From Rosa chinensis (lineage: Eukaryota > Streptophyta > Magnoliopsida > Rosales > Rosaceae): a DNA stretch of 64,000 nt. Of this stretch, positions 1 to 10,400 are shown one piece after another. The stretch lies in NCBI RefSeq assembly GCF_002994745.2, contig NC_037091.1, positions 29,084,289-29,148,288 on the forward strand. The letters run 5' to 3'. Below the pieces are notes generated by a model. The model searched no databases and was not told the DNA's origin. It saw only the letters and a program-made list of their open reading frames with translations. Position numbers and translations under genes: made by a program. The stretch's first letter is position 1. Each line of letters starts with the position of its first letter.

Positions 1-843
1 GAAGCTCTCTACGCTCCTAAGGCAAATCGAACCTTATTAAGCTTTAAAGATATAAGAGTCAACGGATTTCACGCGGTAACGCATACTGAGAACGGAAAAT
101 TGTTCATTTGCATTACCTCTAATGATTGTGGACGAAAGCGCATCTTAGAGAAGCTTATGTGTCAATCTAGTAGACTTTATGTCACTACAATTTGACCGAT
201 TGAATCTAATAATGAAATAAGAGAAGATCTCTTAGATTCTGACACATACTGGCTTTGGTATGACCGACTAGGACATCCTGGTCGTGATATGATGCTCCGT
301 ATACTAAAGACTTCACACGGACATCCATTCTTCAGAGTGAGAAGAAGCAAGAATCGAAAATTGATTCAAGGACTTAGTAAGACAGCAACCACCATAGCAT
401 CTGGCGCTGCAACTGTCTTGGGACTCCATAGGGCCGCCCAAGTCTTTTTTGATGATGCCATAAATGGCGCCAACCATAAGCATGACTCCATGGTTGTTCC
501 TCCCAATGACCATGCCGATATACATCCTAATTCCCATGGCTCCAACACCATGATGGGAGATGTAGTCACACATTTTGCTTCTAATAGCGCTACAGACGCT
601 CAGGCCCAACCAAAATCCTCATTGGTTACCTCTAAGGCCTCTCGCTTGTTTTACAAAATCTGTTCCTTCAGAAAATTAGGACCGAGACCATCCTACGCAA
701 AGGATCCTAAAATACTCATTCCGTTCTTATAGAGAATCCAAGGGGATATCTGTGGACCGATTCAACCATCATGCGGACCTTTTAAATACTTTATGGTATT
801 GGTTGATGCATCGACACGCTGGTCACATGTCGCACTGTTGTCT
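1..843 (+). pseudogene. copia pol, part 1: pre-integrase and start of integrase
   Basis: Frame 1 from the first base gives the typical copia stretch around SNDCGRKRILEKLMCQSS, then a stop at 196-198. It continues through a pre-integrase zinc-binding segment (YDRLGHPGRDMMLRILKTS) and a spacer to the integrase core start, where GDICGPIQPSCGPFKYF supplies the first catalytic Asp and RWSHVALLS follows. A premature stop lies at 730-732 between KILIPFL and RIQGDICGP. The reading stops at the TSD of the inserted LTR and resumes in the same sense at 3894. In the active family this protein inserts the cDNA into host chromosomes; here it cannot be made. Confidence 0.85.
839..843. repeat. left target-site duplication of solo LTR A
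   Basis: TGTCT directly before the LTR; the matching TGTCC stands at 3889-3893 (4 of 5 identical). Removing one copy restores the copia integrase reading LLS-TQNATYAKLL, which confirms the insertion point. Confidence 0.8.
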
Positions 844-1315
844 TGTCACGCCCCCGATTTTTAACACAAATAAAAATCGATATATAATATCATAATTATA
901 CATGCGTAAACATGCAGCCATCAATACAAAAATACCTAGAAACTTTTTCCCTTTTTACCCAAGTACATATTGATGCTCTGAACCCACTGTGTCAATATTG
1001 ACCCGCTCCACAGAGTCATATATTACATAAGCTTACGAATTAAATTGTCAACAACAAAATAAAATGTAAATGGTCCTCAAAGTTTACTACAACGGAAGTC
1101 CTTATCAATAGTAAAGTTACAAAAATGGCTTCCTACCGTAAATCTGCAAAGGTGCTACCTCAGCTTCAGCCCCAATTATCCTAACCTACAGGATTAATCC
1201 ATACACCATTTGAATAGTGTACCGGGTTGTCACACAACAAACCTGGTAAGCTTTTGCAAGCCTGTATGAGTAACTCAAAACAGTTAACACAACTCACACC
1301 AGAAATAAGGAAAAC

Positions 1316-1911
1316 AACTCACGCTTTGATTCCTTAAAACACGAAATTAAGGAGAATAACTCACACTTTAATTTCCTTTCAAATCAAAATAAAAGAAAGC
1401 AACTCACACCTTGTTCCTTTTAAAACGAAACATAGAAAACAACTCACTCCTTGGTTCCTATCAATTATACCAAAATCGTACCATAGAAAACAACCCACAT
1501 TTGAATTCTATCAATATAACATAGAAAACAACTCACTCCTTGATTTCTATCAAATGTACCAAAATCGTACCATAGAAAACAACCCACACTTGAATTCTAT
1601 CAATAAAACATAGAAAGCAACTCACTCCTTGATTTCTATCAATTGTACCAAAATCGTACCATAGAAAGCAACTCACACCTTGATTTCTATCAATTGTACC
1701 AAAATCGTACCATAGAAAACAACCCACACTTGAATTCTATCAATATAACATAGAAAGCAACTCACTCCTTGATTTCTATCAATTGTACCAAAATCGTACC
1801 ATATAAAGCAACTCACACCTTGATTTCTATCAAATCGTTAATAAGGAAAACAATTTGCACCTTGTCCCCTTAAAAACCGTTAATAAGGAAGCAACTCACA
1901 CCTTGTTCCCT
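1316..1911 (-). repeat. array of 14 short stem-loop units in solo LTR A
   Basis: Fourteen units have the form arm - (A/G)CAACTCACNCCTTGA-like loop - complementary arm, as read on the plus strand. The outer units use TAAGGAA/TTCCTTA-type arms. The nine central ATAGAA-type units (from about 1483) use ATAGAAA/TTTCTAT or ATAGAA/TTCTAT, separated by spacers such as ACCAAAATCGTACC. First unit: arms 1316-1322 and 1340-1346, loop 17 nt. Last unit: arms 1884-1890 and 1905-1911. Some arms carry single mismatches. Confidence 0.85.
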
Positions 1912-2405
1912 AAAAACGCGTAATGTCATGAGTTATCAATAACGAGTTCCCGTTATCCCATCAATCACCTATATGGCAGACAGATTAGGGCTCAAACTGA
2001 AACGTAACCACTCGTCTGGCCAAAGACGTGATTACCTGATATTCTGCCCAAGGTTATAGACCTTCGTTCCTCAGGCTGCACAGTCCCTTGGAGCAAAACA
2101 TTAAAGGAGTCACACTGAACCCAAAATGTTACACAAATCTCACCGCTTTTCAAAACAATCGAAATCAACATTTCCATAATCATTGTTTTTTGAAAAGCCA
2201 TAACTCAAAACAATAAAAGAGCATCAATCCATGCATATTGTTTTCATACACAAATCTCAATGCTTTTCAAAACAAACCGAATCAACAATTCCATAATCAT
2301 TTGTTTTCCGAAAAGCCACAACCCAAAACAATAAAAAGCATCATTCATGCATATTGTTTCCATAAATCCACAAAACCCACAAATACATATATTTTTCACG
2401 TAAAT

Positions 2406-2422
2406 ATATATATATATATATA
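2406..2422. repeat. short (TA)n microsatellite
   Basis: A simple TA run inside solo LTR A; no function seen. Confidence 0.8.
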
Positions 2423-3888
2423 CGTAGTTATCCGCTCAGGAATGCCTACTAATACCAATTATAGTTTGCAGTTAAATCAATAACTCTCAAAACGATAAAG
2501 GTAATTCCGTTCATTAATGAACCTTGTGAGATAACTCACCTCGAAACTCCCGCTGCGTCTTCTGTACATAACCGAACTAACACTCACACCAACAACTCGT
2601 CCAAGAATACTTCGCCAAGTACCTAAGGAAAATACAGCCTAGATTCAGTCACTGAAACACAAGGAATAACGTTCGAAACCCTAAATCGAACCAAAATTCC
2701 CAAAGTGACGCCAAATAAGGAGAAACCACATCCGAGACCACCTAATGTCTCCGGAGTACTTCTACAATAGATATGTTAAAATCACAAGTCGATTGGACGC
2801 TCAAATCCTCTCAGATCGAATCATCAAACGGTCCGAAACGGTAAAATCACAATATATTCATACGATCTCCAAAAATTACGTATTATATGTCGAAATGCTC
2901 ATATCGACGAGTAGATGATATATAAAACCAGAAACTATCCATTATATGACCGGAAGGCTGCCAAAATGTCTCCATAGTTGGTGGTGCAACCACCATAACC
3001 ACCACCGGCCAAAACTCAAAACCACAACAATCAAGCCATCCAGAAATGTTCATCACGAAGAGTAGAGCAACTTTCATACCTAGAGCTAAGTCTGGTTCTG
3101 CCTAAATCATCATAGATCAAGCTTACAAGATCGACCAATAGCTGCCGTCTGATCAAGCTCCAGATTCACTGAGCGTCGCTGATCTTCAACCTTTGATCCT
3201 CCACTCTACACACAAAATCGTCCCTCAAGGCGGGTATGAGGATGATCGAGAGGAGGAGGAGATTCCAAAACCACGAAGGATTGCTTGATATGTCGCCGGA
3301 AAAGTGAACTTCCGACCAGGTCCCGATCGCGTCGACTGTAGTTGTTCCGATCTCCACTTTTCGATGAACCACCATGCAAACCAACACCACAGAGCAAAGT
3401 ACGAGGCTGGTTTGAGTCGTTTTCGGCTTGTCTAGTCGCTGGAGGTGGCCGGAGGTGAGAGAACCAGTTGGGTTGGGTCACCGGGTTTGGGTCGGGTCAC
3501 CGGAGGCTGAGGAGAGAGAACGGAGAGAAAGGAGAGTTTCCGAAAAAGGAAATGGGATTTTATGAAAATATTTTTGGAAATTCCTTATTTATACCAAAAT
3601 GGACACTTCTTCTAATGGCCATAAACTTCTTCATAAGAACTCCGATTTTCACGTTCCATATGTCCACGAACTCGTATCGACGCGCTCTACAACTTTCGTG
3701 AAGGAAGTTTTCAGAGAATCTCAACATATCAAAAATCAACCTTTGCGCCACCCCTAAAGTCATATTTTCCGAATAAAAATTCGTCCAAAACACTTCCGCT
3801 CCATCCACGAGCCATGAAACCGTCCAATAACCATAATTTAAATTCCGAAAAATCCTCGAAAAATAAATATAAATTTCCGGGCATCACA

Positions 3889-6058
3889 TGTCCACTCAAA
3901 ATGCTACTTATGCTAAACTCCTCACCTAGATTATCTGTTGACGGGCTCACTACCCTGACCATCCCATTAAGTCAATTTGACTTGATAATGCTGGGGAGTT
4001 TACATCGAAAACGTTCTATAACTATTGCATGTCACTGGGGATTGATGTAGAGCCTCCAGTTCCCCATGTACATACCCAAAATGGTATCGCAGAAGCCGCT
4101 ATCAAACGACTACAGATGATAGCACGGACATTGATTATGCACACCAATCTCCCTGTTTCTACTTGGGGATATGCAATATTGCATGCAGCGACGCTAATTC
4201 GTCTATGACCCACTGCCACCCAATCTTATTCTGTGTTATAGCTAGTGACTGGGTACAAACCTGATATCTCGCACTTACGCGTTTTTGGATGTGTCATTTA
4301 TGTGCCTATTACGCCTCCACAGCGTACTAAGATGGGTCCACAACAACGAATGAGCATCTACCTTGGCTATGAATCTCCAACTATTGTTCGCTATCTTGAA
4401 CCCTTGACAGGCGATCTCTTTACAACTAGATTTGCGGATTGTCACTTTGATGAGACAGTCTTCCCATCGTTAAGGGGAGATAAGAACATAGATGTTCAAC
4501 AGGAACGATAGTAATTATCGTGATCTGTCCCCACTATGTCTCATCTCGATCCCAGTACCACAAAGTCCGAACTTAAAGTGCGACGAATAATCGAGCTCCA
4601 GAACGTAGCAGATACTCTGCCTGATGCGTTTTCTGATGTTGCCAAAGTGACGAGATCACACATACCTGTTGCAAACATGCCTGTAAGGATTGATGTCCCA
4701 AAAACTAGACATCGCGCTACTCTTGTGACACCAGGAGATGGCGTTATTGCCTAGTATGGAAATGCGTCTATGGCAGCAGGTCTCGCAAGGAAGCGCAGTA
4801 GACCAACTGGTTCGAAGGATACTCGCCCTAGAAAGAGAGCGAATGAGGTACAAACAAATCCTTTGATCATCGATACTCAAAATCCGTCCCATGAGAATGT
4901 TCCGGATTATGGTTATGTCCAAAAGTCATCATTGGGGGATGCCTCAATGTTAGAACCTATCATGAGAACGTGGAGATCTCTGTAAATTACACTAGTATAC
5001 ATGGGACGTGGGAAAGAAGCTCAATCGTCATTGATGATGTATTCGCGTATTAAGTGGCGCGTGAGATTATTGAGACCGATGATATCGAACCACGCTCCGT
5101 TGATGAATGCCAACGTAGAGTTGATTGGCCAAAATGGAAAGATGCGATCCAGGCAGAACTTGATTCTCTAGCGAAAAGAAAGGTATTTGGCAAAGTTGTG
5201 CCAATACTGCCCAACACCAAACCAGTTGGTCACAAATGGGTATTCGTTAGAAAGCGTAATGAGAGAAACGAGATTGTAAGGTACAAAGCTCGCCTTATGG
5301 CGCAAGGCTTCTCACAACGCCCTGGAATCGACTACGAGGAGACATATTCTCCCGTAATGGACGTAATAACGTTCCGCTACATTGTCAGTTTGGTAGTTTC
5401 TGAAAAACTGAACATGCAGTTTATGGATGTGGTTACTGCGTATCTATATGGGGATCTAGATACAGAGATATACATGAAGGTCCCAGATGGACTTCAGATA
5501 CCCAAATCAAGTAGCTCTAAACCACGGAGTGCGTTTGCAATTAGATTGAAACGCTTACTATATGGATTGAAACAATCCGGACGGATGTGGTATAACTATC
5601 TAAGTGACTACTTGATTGGAAATGGATATGTCAACAATGAACTATGCCCATGTGTGTTCATAAAAATGACAAGTTTCGGAGTTGCAATAGTAGCGGTTTA
5701 TGTTGATGACATGAATATAATTGGCACCCTTAAAGAGTTAAGGGAAACCGCTGAACACTTAAAATCCGAGTTTGAGATGAAAGATCTTGGGAAAACACGA
5801 TTTTGCCTCAGTTTAGAACTTGAGCACTATAGAGATGGTATCCTGATTCATCAATCAGCTTACACCCAAAAGATGCTTAGGTGTTTCAACACTGACAAGA
5901 TTAAGCCCTCAAGCACCTCAATGGTCGTCCGTAGACTTATAAACCAGGTTCGATCTGAGGACAATGTGGCAGACTTGTTTAATAAGTCATTACCCAAATC
6001 CACGTTCGAGAAACATGTGACAAGAATTGGCTTGCTGAAATTATCTGAACTCCCATGA
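3889..6058 (+). pseudogene. copia pol, part 2: integrase, reverse transcriptase, RNase H stub
   Basis: The integrase resumes after the LTR: LDNAGEF (second catalytic Asp) follows at about 3976-3996 and HTQNGIAEAAIKRL (catalytic Glu) at about 4070-4110. Then come GFCV/FGCVIYVP-type segments, all with stops and frame breaks. From 5054 a 334-codon open frame holds the reverse transcriptase: WPKWKDAI, KARLMAQGFSQRPGIDY, LLYGLKQSGRMWY and the catalytic YVDDMNIIG (near 5700). The frame then jumps from SSTSMVVRRL directly to the very end of RNase H (EDNVADLFNKSLPKSTFEKH), so nearly the whole RNase H domain has been lost in frame. The reverse transcriptase alone could still be translated but the element is defective. 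Confidence 0.9.
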
Positions 6059-6250
6059 TCGTAGTCGTCAGGGGGAGACGCAGACATCAGGGGGAGATGT
6101 CTACATGTTCACCTCGAAACGTGAAGGGTGTGTTGTGCTCTTTTCCCCCTTCAACCGAGGTTATTTTTGTCCCACTGGGTTTTTGTTACTCGGCAAGGTT
6201 TTTAACGAGGCAACGAGAGAAGCACTACGTTTGGGCAACACAAGGGGGAG

Positions 6251-6500
6251 TGTTCAAGTAAAACCCTAATTTGTGTTTAGCCCAAACTCTAGGTTACTTA
6301 ACCTAGTGGTAATATGGTTTAATCTAAAAGAATCTAGAGAATATCTTTCCTTGTATGATTCAGACTCTATGAATTGTAATCCTTTATATAAATAGGCCCC
6401 TATTATCAGTGAGAATACACAGCGATTTTCTCTCAATTTCTGATTCCCTAAAACAAAATTATCATTAGCGAAAAACAAGTGAGAGATTGATGGAACAACA
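6251..6500 (+). repeat. 3' LTR of the copia element
   Basis: It starts TGTTCAAGTAAAACCC immediately after the polypurine tract. It contains a TATA-like box (6385-6394) and the usual AT-rich R/U5 stretch. The end is placed at a CA dinucleotide at 6499-6500 (GGAACAACA) and could be off by tens of bases. Confidence 0.6.
6385..6394 (+). promoter_or_regulatory. TATA box of the copia LTR
   Basis: TATATAAATA about 135 bp into the LTR, followed by GGCCCC, is the normal place for the retrotransposon core promoter. Inferred from position and sequence only. Confidence 0.5.
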
Positions 6501-6754
6501 TGAGTTAGCCCATTCATATTGCTTAAGAAAAGAAATTGGATAAACCTTCTTTTGAACTCAGTAAGAAGAGATATGGAGAAAGAAGATCCCCTTATCTCAA
6601 ACTCCGAAATAATCAGAAATTAATTGTCGATTTACCTTTTCATAAAACCGAAAAAGAGACTGATTGTATCGAAAAAGAGACTGACCGTACGCATCGCATA
6701 ATCAAATTCACCTGATCTTCAGCTTAACCAAGACACATCATCAGCCTGTCATAA
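6501..6754. other. unannotated spacer
   Basis: Between the copia LTR and the first MITE. No open frame or family signature recognised; a short repeat (GAAAAAGAGACTGA, twice near 6650-6680) is the only internal structure seen. Confidence 0.5.
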
Positions 6755-6986
6755 GAGCATCTCCAACAAAGAAGCTAAATTCAATTTTTAGCTATATACA
6801 TAGCTAAAGCAAAAATTATATTTCAATCTCTTCTTTTATCCACATGTCAGTTTATGATTTGATAAAATATAGTTATTATTTACAAAATAACTACTATTGC
6901 TGGAGCAACATCGCTAAATCAATAGGTATATTTCACAACTTTAGCTAAATTTAACTAAACAACAATTTCTACTGTTGGAGATGCTC
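6755..6986. mobile_element. MITE, Tourist/PIF-Harbinger type
   Basis: Terminal inverted repeats GAGCATCTCCAACA on the left and its complement TGTTGGAGATGCTC on the right bound 232 bp of AT-rich non-coding DNA. TAA stands on both sides (6752-6754 and 6987-6989), the 3 bp target duplication expected for this superfamily. Confidence 0.85.
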
Positions 6987-7019
6987 TAAGCTCATCAACT
7001 CTATGACTTGGAATTATAA

Positions 7020-7293
7020 GAGCAACTCCAACAGCTTCCCTATAATCTCTGTATTATAGAGAAGTAAAAGTCAAAACTTTAGCCTCTTTTTCTTCTCCAA
7101 CTCCAACAGATTCTCTATTTTACAACAATCTCTAAAATCTCCATATTCTTCTTTAAAAATTTGGAGTTTGCTGTAAATATAGGGAATTTGGTTTTTTCTT
7201 TCCTCACTTTCCCTAAAATAGAGACAGTTATAGGGAATCTGTTGGAGCAAAAGAGGCTTAAATTAAATTAGAGAGAATCTGTTGGAGTTACTT
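7020..7293. mobile_element. second MITE, Tourist/PIF-Harbinger type
   Basis: Ends GAGCAACTCCAACAG and CTGTTGGAGTTACTT are imperfect inverted repeats flanked by TAA (7017-7019 and 7294-7296). The body is AT-rich and non-coding. It is a different subfamily from the neighbour at 6755 and lies about 145 bp upstream of the NTH1 start codon, so it forms part of that gene's upstream region. Confidence 0.8.
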
Positions 7294-7438
7294 TAAGCCT
7301 TAATTTTGAAACTGGTTCATGCAATGAAAAAAAAAAAGAAAAAAGAATTGTATCGACCATGGGAATTGGGAAAGCAAATTTTAGGCTTAAATGACATGGT
7401 GTGTGTTGTGAAATTGAAATCGTTGGTTGAAGTCGAAA

Positions 7439-10400
7439 ATGTTCCAAATTCGCGCGACAAGTGCCTCCTCTCTTTCCAAGACACAATTCTTCAACACCTA
7501 CACAAGAAGAACAAGGATGTCCAAATCACCAACATTCTCTGCCAACTCAGACCCAAACCCAAACCCAAACCCAGGTCAGACATGACACGTAGTAGTCGCT
7601 TGTTCCAATTTCATCAATAATTCTTTTTGTTGTTGTTGGGGTTTTCAATTTCTGTGAACTGCAGGAGGCTCCGACGCCGCCGTTTCAAAGCCGGAGCTTC
7701 GTGTTTTTGCGAGGAGAAAGAGACTGAAAATGACGGAGCAACAGCTTATTACTGTAGAAGCAAAACCCCACAAAGTGAGAGAACTGCATTTATGTTTCAA
7801 GCTTGTTGTCAATATACAAATGGATTTTAAGGGCATTTTTTAAGAAGCTTCTTACAGATCACTAGTTATACTGTAAACTTGAAGCTTTACACTTGTAAAT
7901 ATGATGACCCCAGTTCCTTGTTTTGCAGCTTGACCTCCTACCTGACATTGAAGAATTTGGGTACAGAAATGAGACTTCATCTTCTTATTCAAGTAAGTGC
8001 CTCTTCTGCCACTTCGGGGCCACGACTTGGATGTTGTAGGTTTCATGAGTAGATGTTAAATGAAGATAGTTATTATTGTGCATTCAATAGTTGTTGCTTA
8101 TTGCAGCCTCTCTTTTCTTTCTGCATCATTTAGTTTCTTATTGTCTACTTTATGATGCAGCCTCTCTTTTCTTTCTGCATCATTTAGTTTCTTATTGTCT
8201 ACTTTATGACACGACTAAGAACTTAAATTTGGGTGAATGTAGACTCTTTCTCATTCAGCTTAATTTGTGCATTTCAGTTGACATAGGTAAGCCACCTGCT
8301 AACTGGGAGAAAGTCCTCCAAGGGATTCGCAAAATGAGGTCTTCTGAAGATGCACCTGTAGATAGTATGGGTTGTGAGAAAGCCGGAAGTGCTCTCCCTC
8401 CTAAGGTATAATTTTGCTCACTCTGAAAAGTGGAATGAATACTATCTTGCACTGCCTTTATCTGTAATTTGTTTTATGTTAGCTCCAACAATTTGTTCAG
8501 GATTAATATAATAACCCCTTAATAGCCAGGATCCTAATAGCTAGCACAAGTAGAGAACCATAGCTTAACCTTTGCAACTCCCAGTAGTAATTAGCTTCAG
8601 AAATTAGTTATATGATGGATATGCTCTCTGATACATTTATTGATGTGTGTTATTCCATTACGAATCTGTGTCATTTATGAATCATAGCATGGTCATTGAT
8701 CAGTCATTTAACAAAATAAAATTAGGAGAGAAGATTCGCTGTCTTGGTATCCTCCCTACTGTCAAGCCAAACGAAGGATCAAGTTACTCATGGTACGTTT
8801 GTACTTAACTTTTTACTTTTTGAGGAGCAAGTTTGTAGACTTTCAAGTTCAACCGCTGGTCCCTTGGTAGTCTGGTGGGTTAGTTTTATCAATTTCCATT
8901 AAGTCCAGGGGTCAACTGACATTATAACGATTACCACAAGTTTAAGTTCAACCATTGACCTCAATTTCCATTGTGGTAACAAGAAATTCATCTTATCAAC
9001 CTTGAACATGTTTCAATTAGTGAGGTCCACTATTCCCAGCCGCAGCTTTTTACTCATTAACCAAGCTGAATGGTAAGTTGTCTTGTTAGAGAAGAGTCTG
9101 GAAATGAAATGAAACAGGGATCTGTTCAGTGGCCTGAAAATTGACTGGTTATGAGAGAAAAACTTGAAGATGTCGTGAAATATTGGATTCTAAACTGGTA
9201 ATGGGGTAAAAAGGTGTGACATGTTTGTTAAGAGAATTAACAGAAGTATAATGAAAATAATGTGAGTGGGATACAAATGATTATCTAGAGTTGGGAATGA
9301 AAATGCAATGTTATCTGTTATTACATATTGGTGTTTTTGTTCATGCTGATGCTTGCTTATAAAACAGTCTAGAATTATTATTATTATTTTTTTATCTGAG
9401 AATTTGGGTTTAAAGAGAATAAAGATCACCGAAAGTTCTGGAGCTTTTGTCCTTATTTTCTCAGCTTGAGGGTATTGTGCTGGTCTCAGATAAACAAGGT
9501 AGGAGAAGGTGGATGTTGGAAGCTTCGGCTGAGTTTTATTGCTTGCTCTAAGATGGTCCTTTTTTCCTCAATTGATTTCCCTTCTTTAATTTGGAAGGGT
9601 AATATCCCTCCTAGAGTTCCGGTTCTAGTTTGGATTGTTGCACTTGGGAAGGTAAATACCTGTGTATTGGTTCAAAGGAGATGATCCTATGCTTCTGTCC
9701 CCTCAGTGTAGTATGAGCTAAGATGAACCTGAGTGTGATTAATTTATTTTTGTCCTCCAATTTCTTTAGCTGTATCAAAAAGGGTGTTTAGGGAGTATAT
9801 TGTGAACTGTTCTGGACAATTATGTAACTATATTGTGTGAAAAGCGCAGCTTTTTTGGAGGAAGAAAGAAGGGTTGGGTCTTAATAGAGGTGCTATAATG
9901 GCAGTGCTTTGAGTCATTGGATGAAGACAAACAAGAATTTTATAACTTGAGGGGGATCAATTTGATAGGATAGAGTTCACTTCTTGGCCATATTTTTGGG
10001 ATTTGATATCTTCCGTATTAGGAATAACTCTGGAATAACTCATTTGTAATGCTATTCACTTGGCTTCTGTTTTGTTCTTCTTTGTTTATTGTTTTTGCTG
10101 GTGTTTCTAGGAGTTTTTCTCAGTTGATATCCTGTCCACTCCTTTGTAAATAAATTAAATCTGTTTTTTTGTCCAAAAGAGAGATGGGGGAGAGAGAGAA
10201 AAAAGAAAAACAAAAAAGAAGATGTATTTATATTTATCAACCTACTGGCTAAAGTTGGTTTGGCTGGTGAATTTACTAAAACATTACTTGAGAATCCAAA
10301 TCTTATAAAAGCGTATAAGCTATTGATCCCAAATATGTGCAATGTTATTCACTCTCTGCTCTGTACTTTTCTCTCAGTTGTTTTGTATCCTAATCAGAAT

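Larger units (their letters stand above)
844..3888 (-). mobile_element. solo LTR A (Ty3/gypsy-type, TGTCACG...), nested in copia integrase
   Basis: The 3045 bp segment begins TGTCACGCCCCC and ends CCGGGCATCACA, with near-inverted termini and a 5 bp target duplication. It has no internal coding region, so it is a solo LTR left by recombination. Its minus strand is related to the start of the LTR at 55550: both have GAAAGTTGTAG and AAATCGGAGTTC about 150-250 bp from the end, so I assign the minus strand as sense. A shorter diverged relative in the same orientation begins at 54225. The LTR is unusually long and holds a hairpin array (1316-1911). Confidence 0.8.
1..6500 (+). mobile_element. Ty1/copia LTR retrotransposon, left part outside window, split by a solo LTR
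   Basis: The element reads pre-integrase, integrase, reverse transcriptase and a stub of RNase H in copia order on the plus strand, then a polypurine tract (CAAGGGGGAG, 6241-6250) and a 3' LTR. Its gag, protease and 5' LTR lie left of the window. The integrase is interrupted by the solo LTR at 844-3888. Stops and frameshifts show it is dead. The right end near 6500 is an estimate, because no second LTR is available for comparison. Confidence 0.9.

Noticed and set aside
313..609. Minus-strand open frames over the copia spacer
   Set aside because: They oppose the clear plus-strand pre-integrase/integrase reading and have no family features.
1533..1727. Minus-strand 64-codon frame with repeated MGCFLWYDFGTIDRNQG-like units
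   Set aside because: It is the translation of the hairpin tandem array in LTR A, not a protein gene.
1316..1911. CRISPR array
   Set aside because: Repeat lengths and spacers are not CRISPR-like, spacers are themselves repeated, and the genome is plant nuclear.
3206..3481. 91-codon minus frame inside solo LTR A
   Set aside because: GC-richer LTR sequence without homology; LTRs do not code.
7306..7620. 104-codon plus frame overlapping NTH1 exon 1
   Set aside because: It is in a different frame from the spliced NTH1 reading and runs through the splice site.
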